8,134 bases of DNA from an uncultured Acetobacteraceae bacterium (GTDB taxonomy: Bacteria > Pseudomonadota > Alphaproteobacteria > Acetobacterales > Acetobacteraceae). The translations under genes were made by a program, and so were the position numbers. The stretch lies in contig CALGVL010000006.1 of NCBI GenBank assembly GCA_937930165.1, positions 1-8,134 on the forward strand, written 5' to 3'. The notes under the pieces are model-generated. The model made no database searches. It had not been told where the DNA came from and worked only from the letters and a program-made list of their open reading frames with translations. Shown piece by piece: positions 6,008-8,134 of the stretch (within the stretch, counting starts at the first letter, position 1; each line of letters begins with the position of its first letter).

Positions 6008-6589
6008 CTAGGCGCCCCCGCCCTCCGCGGCGACCACCACCATGGCCGGCTTCAGCAGGCGCCCGTTCAGGGTCCAGGCGGGGGTCCATTGCTGGATGAC
6101 GGTGCCGGGGGCCACGCCCTCCGGCGCCGGCTGCTGCGCCATGGCCTGGTGCAGTTCGTGGTCGAAGGGCTGGCCCTGGGCCTCCTTCCGCTCGATCCCG
6201 TTGCGCTCCAGGATGGCAAGGAAGCTGCGCTCCACCCCCTCGAAGCCGTCGCGCAGCTTGGTCAGCAGTTCCGGCTCGCCCTCGCTGGCGGGGGGCAGGG
6301 CCTCCAGGCCGCGGCGGAGGTTCTCCGCCGCCTCCACCACGTCGCGGGCGAATTTCTGGATGGCGTAGTTGCGGGCATCCGCGACCTGCCGCTCGGCGCG
6401 GGCGCGGAGGTTCTGGTTCTCGGCCTCGGCCCGCAGCCAGCGATCACGGAGTTGCGCCACTTCCTGCTCCAGGGCAGCGATTCGCTCCTCGGGCGTGGGC
6501 TCCGGCTGTGTAGTCTCGGGCTGCGCGTTCGTTTCTTCCGCCGGCTGGGGGGCCGGTGGCATCTCGGCTGGGTCGCTCATATCCGCCAT
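6008..6589 (-). CDS. grpE: Nucleotide exchange factor GrpE
   Basis: GrpE is the dimeric cytoplasmic exchange factor that releases ADP from DnaK. From ATG 6589 the product has 193 residues (E. coli 197). It has an acidic, Pro/Gln-rich disordered N-terminus (1-33), a long coiled-coil helix (about 34-95, with ALEQEVAQLRDRWLRAEAEN), a second helical part, and the C-terminal beta domain. The family signature is seen as FDHELHQAM (142-150) and as GTVIQQW plus LLKPAMVVVA near the end. ATG 6580 (MSDPAEM) is an alternative start three codons on. Neither start has a clear ribosome binding site. A further upstream ATG at 6718 would add 43 residues (starting MPAAARPRLPGG) unlike any GrpE and is rejected. 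It is the first gene of the grpE-dnaK-dnaJ group, 172 bases before dnaK. Confidence 0.97.
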   Translation of the reverse strand: MADMSDPAEMPPAPQPAEETNAQPETTQPEPTPEERIAALEQEVAQLRDRWLRAEAENQNLRARAERQVADARNYAIQKFARDVVEAAENLRRGLEALPPASEGEPELLTKLRDGFEGVERSFLAILERNGIERKEAQGQPFDHELHQAMAQQPAPEGVAPGTVIQQWTPAWTLNGRLLKPAMVVVAAEGGGA

Positions 6590-6605
6590 GATCTGTTCAG
6601 GGAGG

Positions 6606-6622
6606 GCCCCGCATGGCGGGGC
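6606..6622 (-). other. Hairpin in the grpE leader
   Basis: GCCCCGC (6606-6612) and GCGGGGC (6616-6622) form a perfect 7-bp stem with loop ATG, 16 bases before the grpE start at 6589. It would sit just upstream of the ribosome landing site, where it could affect initiation; no known thermometer motif is evident. Confidence 0.4.
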
Positions 6623-6634
6623 TGGTCGTCTCGT

Positions 6635-6663
6635 CAGGTAGTGGCTGCCGCCTCCCAGGGCAA
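6635..6663 (-). promoter_or_regulatory. Weak candidate promoter for grpE
   Basis: On the minus strand TTGCCC (6658-6663), a 17-base spacer and TACCTG (6635-6640) are spaced like a housekeeping promoter, about 45 bases before the grpE start. Both hexamers deviate from consensus. The 6590-6756 region must hold the promoters of both grpE and the divergent WYL-like gene. Confidence 0.22.
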
Positions 6664-6756
6664 CCGCCGGCGCACGCTTCCGGCCGCCAGGGAGGCGGGG
6701 CCGCGCGGCGGCCGGCATCCCATGAATTCCAGGGGCTTCCTACCCATATACAGGCC

Positions 6757-7107
6757 ATGGCCGTCGCCCATCCGCACCCGCCGGTCGCAGCCTCGGCGCC
6801 CGATCCTGCCTGCCTTCCCCTGCTGGCCGATGCCCTGCACCGCCGCCGCGCCGTGCAGATCCTCTATGATGACGCCTGGCGGGTGGTGCATCCGCATGAG
6901 ATCGGCCGCACCGCCAAGGGGAAGCTCGCCCTGCTCGCCTGGCAGACCGCCGGAATCGGCCGTTCGGCCGAGCCGGAGGGCTGGCGCCTCTTCGACCTTG
7001 GCCGGGTTTCGGCGATGGAGGTGCTGCAGGCCACATTCGGCCCGCGCCCGCACCCGGCCGCCGGCCACTGGACGGCCGGGATCCGGAAGACGATCGCAGC
7101 GCTCTGA
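6757..7107 (+). CDS. Stand-alone WYL-like domain protein
   Basis: The 116-residue product has a short Pro/Ala/His-rich N-terminus (1-18) and then a compact beta-rich domain (about 31-92). Its pattern resembles WYL domains: AVQILYDD (a beta strand with the family's I-x-Y), WRVVHPHEIGRT, KGKLALLAWQ in place of the W-Y-L strand, and WRLFDLGRVSAMEVL, which matches the F-x-L-x-R-I closing motif. WYL domains bind ligands or nucleic acid and are usually fused to a helix-turn-helix. Here there is no such fusion, so DNA binding cannot be claimed; ligand sensing is inference. ATG 6757 is preferred because upstream codons look non-coding. No good ribosome binding site precedes it, while CCATATACAGG lies just upstream, so leaderless translation is possible. 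It is divergent from grpE (167-base gap) and convergent with the small frame at 7131-7310. The coding call is fairly sure, the function is not. Confidence 0.72.
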   Translation: MAVAHPHPPVAASAPDPACLPLLADALHRRRAVQILYDDAWRVVHPHEIGRTAKGKLALLAWQTAGIGRSAEPEGWRLFDLGRVSAMEVLQATFGPRPHPAAGHWTAGIRKTIAAL

Positions 7108-7130
7108 GACCCGGTTCGGGTGCGCGGCGG

Positions 7131-7310
7131 TCAGGCCCGGGCGAGCGACCTGGCACCGGGAGTCCGGCCGCCGCGCATGTAATGCCGTTCCGGCCGGTAG
7201 CCGCCGCGGAGCCCGCTGCGCAGGACGTGCAGGAAGGCGGTCAGATCGCGCCAGGCCGGGTGCCGCATCAGGCAAAGGGCGGCACCGGAAGAGAAGAGCG
7301 AAGGGACCAT
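7131..7310 (-). CDS. Possible small hypothetical protein, 59 residues
   Basis: I do not recognise this protein. From ATG 7310 it would be 59 residues, starting MVPSLFSSGAALCLMRHPAW; an internal ATG at 7268 gives 45 residues. After the internal ATG the third codon positions are mostly G or C, as in genes around it. The residues suggest one short amphipathic helix (WRDLTAFLHVLRSGL) followed by an Arg/Gly-rich basic tail (RGGYRPERHYMRGGRTPGAR). Before 7268 codon bias is weaker, which favours the shorter start. No clear ribosome binding site precedes either ATG. It ends 23 bases from the convergent WYL-like gene. The A+T-rich dyad at 7342-7385, with TATACT on this strand (7359-7364), lies just upstream and could be its promoter. 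It may be a chance frame. Confidence 0.35.
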   Translation of the reverse strand: MVPSLFSSGAALCLMRHPAWRDLTAFLHVLRSGLRGGYRPERHYMRGGRTPGARSLARA

Positions 7311-7341
7311 ATCGGAACGAACCGGCTAAGGGGCCAGGATC

Positions 7342-7385
7342 GGCCTCACCTTTCCGATAGTATACAATCAATATCCGGTGAGGCC
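7342..7385. repeat. 44-base dyad with A+T-rich centre
   Basis: GGCCTCACC (7342-7350) and GGTGAGGCC (7377-7385) are perfect 9-base arms. The 26-base centre is strikingly A+T-rich for this genome and has its own inner symmetry: GATA (7356-7359), palindrome GTATAC (7360-7365) and TATC (7372-7375). On the minus strand TTGACT (7386-7391) abuts one arm and TATACT (7359-7364) lies in the centre, but at 21 bases their spacing is longer than normal. It could be an operator/promoter for the small frame at 7131-7310, a hairpin ending the transcript of the 7471 gene, or a decayed mobile-element end. Confidence 0.6.
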
Positions 7386-7470
7386 AGTCAAGCACGCGAT
7401 TGCGAGAATCGAAGCCCGCTCGCCTCCTTCCGATCAGGCCCGGAATCGGCAGCGCCACCGCGATCGCGGC
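7386..7470. other. Rest of the 7108-7470 spacer: no gene seen
   Basis: After the binding-protein stop at 7471 this stretch has no convincing frame. It contains AAGGAGG on the minus strand (7423-7429) with no start codon at a usable distance, and a TTCGATT that superficially looks like a tRNA T-loop but lacks the paired stem. Confidence 0.4.
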
Positions 7471-8134
7471 TCAGGCGCCCGGCACCGGCGCCGGCTGGAC
7501 CAGCCGCGGCTCGCCCGAGGGTTCCAGCGCGAAGATCGCCAGCCCCCGCTGCGCCTGGCCGTCCGGCAGCAGGCGGATCGGCCCGTCGGCGCCCATCAGT
7601 GCCTCCCCCACCGGCACGCCGCCGCGCACCGTCCGGCTGGCCAGCGCCGCGGCGTCGTAGGCGATGCTGGCCAGGCGCGGCGGCCGCTCCCCGAAGGCGG
7701 ACATGTAGCGCGACTCGAAATTCATCCGCGCCGAGGGGTCCGGGGCCGGAAACCAGGCGCCGGCCAAGGCAGGCTCCTGGCCGAGCGCAGGCTCCTGCGC
7801 CCAGAAGGTCGGGCCGAGGAAGCGCGGCCGGCTCGGCAAAGCGTCGGATAGGGTAGCGGCGGCGGTGCGGGCGGCGGCGCCGCTCTCGCCCAGCAGCACC
7901 GCATCCAGCCCCTCCGGCCCGGCCTGGGTGGCGAGCTGCTGCGCCGCCTGAGCCACGTCACCGCGGACCGGGTGCAGCACCACCACCGGCGCCGGCAGGC
8001 CGAGCTCCGGCAGCCGGTTGCGCAGGGCAGCGGCGAGGCGGCGGCCGAATTCATCCGCCGGCGCCAGCACGCCGAAGCGCCGCGCCCCGACACTGGCGGC
8101 GGCCGTGGCGAGGCGGTCCGCCTGCTCGGCCGGG
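7471..8134 (-). CDS. Periplasmic-binding-fold protein, LppC/LpoA-like penicillin-binding-protein activator (C-terminal 220 residues)
   Basis: The frame is open to the right edge, so the N-terminus (signal peptide, probably lipoprotein) is outside the window. The visible part has the type I periplasmic-binding fold: GARRFGVLAPADEFGRRL (start of lobe 2), VVVLHPVRGDVAQAAQQL, DAVLLGESGAAA, FLGPTFWAQ, then FESRYMSAFGERPPRLASIA with YDAAAL. It ends GADGPIRLLPDGQAQRGLAI and LVQPAPVPGA. The YDA helix and the G-x-x-G-x-I-R-L...G-x-x-x-R-x-L-x-I-F ending resemble the LppC/LpoA group, outer-membrane lipoproteins that activate peptidoglycan synthases, and also branched-chain amino-acid binding proteins. 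The binding fold is quite sure, the LppC assignment moderate. GTG 8070 is an internal codon, not the start, because homologous sequence continues upstream (ATAAASVGARRFG). In many alphaproteobacteria this gene is divergent from rsmI; if so here, rsmI would lie to the right. Confidence 0.8.
   Translation of the reverse strand, partial: PAEQADRLATAAASVGARRFGVLAPADEFGRRLAAALRNRLPELGLPAPVVVLHPVRGDVAQAAQQLATQAGPEGLDAVLLGESGAAARTAAATLSDALPSRPRFLGPTFWAQEPALGQEPALAGAWFPAPDPSARMNFESRYMSAFGERPPRLASIAYDAAALASRTVRGGVPVGEALMGADGPIRLLPDGQAQRGLAIFALEPSGEPRLVQPAPVPGA

Noticed and set aside
6590..6718. N-terminal extension of GrpE from ATG 6718
   Set aside because: The 43 extra residues are unlike GrpE, include the leader hairpin, and make the protein longer than usual; ATG 6589 gives a normal 193 residues.
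7386..7425. tRNA-like T-loop (TTCGATT on the minus strand)
   Set aside because: The flanking bases do not form a 5-bp T-stem and no anticodon or acceptor arms are found.
6634..7458. A 274-codon minus-strand frame across the WYL-like gene and the spacer
   Set aside because: It overlaps the WYL-like gene entirely, gives Arg/Pro-rich sequence and has no family features.
1..8134. CRISPR array, insertion sequence, toxin-antitoxin or defence genes
   Set aside because: There are no regularly spaced repeats and no transposase, nuclease or toxin-like frames; the window is essentially a housekeeping region.

Overview
The window is about 70% G+C with strongly G/C-biased third codon positions. Its gene content, grpE-dnaK-dnaJ followed on the same strand by dapB and metK, together with protein sequences of alphaproteobacterial type, suggests an alphaproteobacterium, most likely Rhodospirillales/Acetobacteraceae. 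The family-level placement is inference; no rRNA gene is present to confirm it.

Almost everything lies on the minus strand, so transcription runs from high to low coordinates. Right to left: the C-terminal part of a periplasmic-binding-fold protein resembling the LppC/LpoA penicillin-binding-protein activators (7471-8134, continuing past the right edge); a roughly 360-base spacer holding a possible 59-residue small protein (7131-7310) and an A+T-rich dyad (7342-7385); a plus-strand gene for a stand-alone WYL-like domain (6757-7107), divergent from grpE; grpE (6008-6589); dnaK (3904-5835); dnaJ (2630-3784); a broken sulfotransferase remnant (2067-2611); dapB (1015-1791); and the first 280 codons of metK (1-842, continuing past the left edge).

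GrpE, DnaK and DnaJ form the complete Hsp70 chaperone machine: DnaJ delivers clients and stimulates ATP hydrolysis, and GrpE exchanges the nucleotide. DapB (lysine/diaminopimelate synthesis) and MetK (S-adenosylmethionine synthesis) are housekeeping enzymes on the same strand. The dnaK-dnaJ gap carries two hairpins. Upstream of both dapB and metK lies the same 12-mer, which contains a -35-like TTGACC.

I found no clear new system. The most noteworthy items are the truncated and frame-broken sulfotransferase between dnaJ and dapB, the A+T-rich dyad at 7342-7385 in front of a possible small gene, the WYL-like single-domain protein beside grpE, and a structured metK leader. Long open frames antisense to dnaK, dnaJ and metK are judged to be artefacts of high G+C content.
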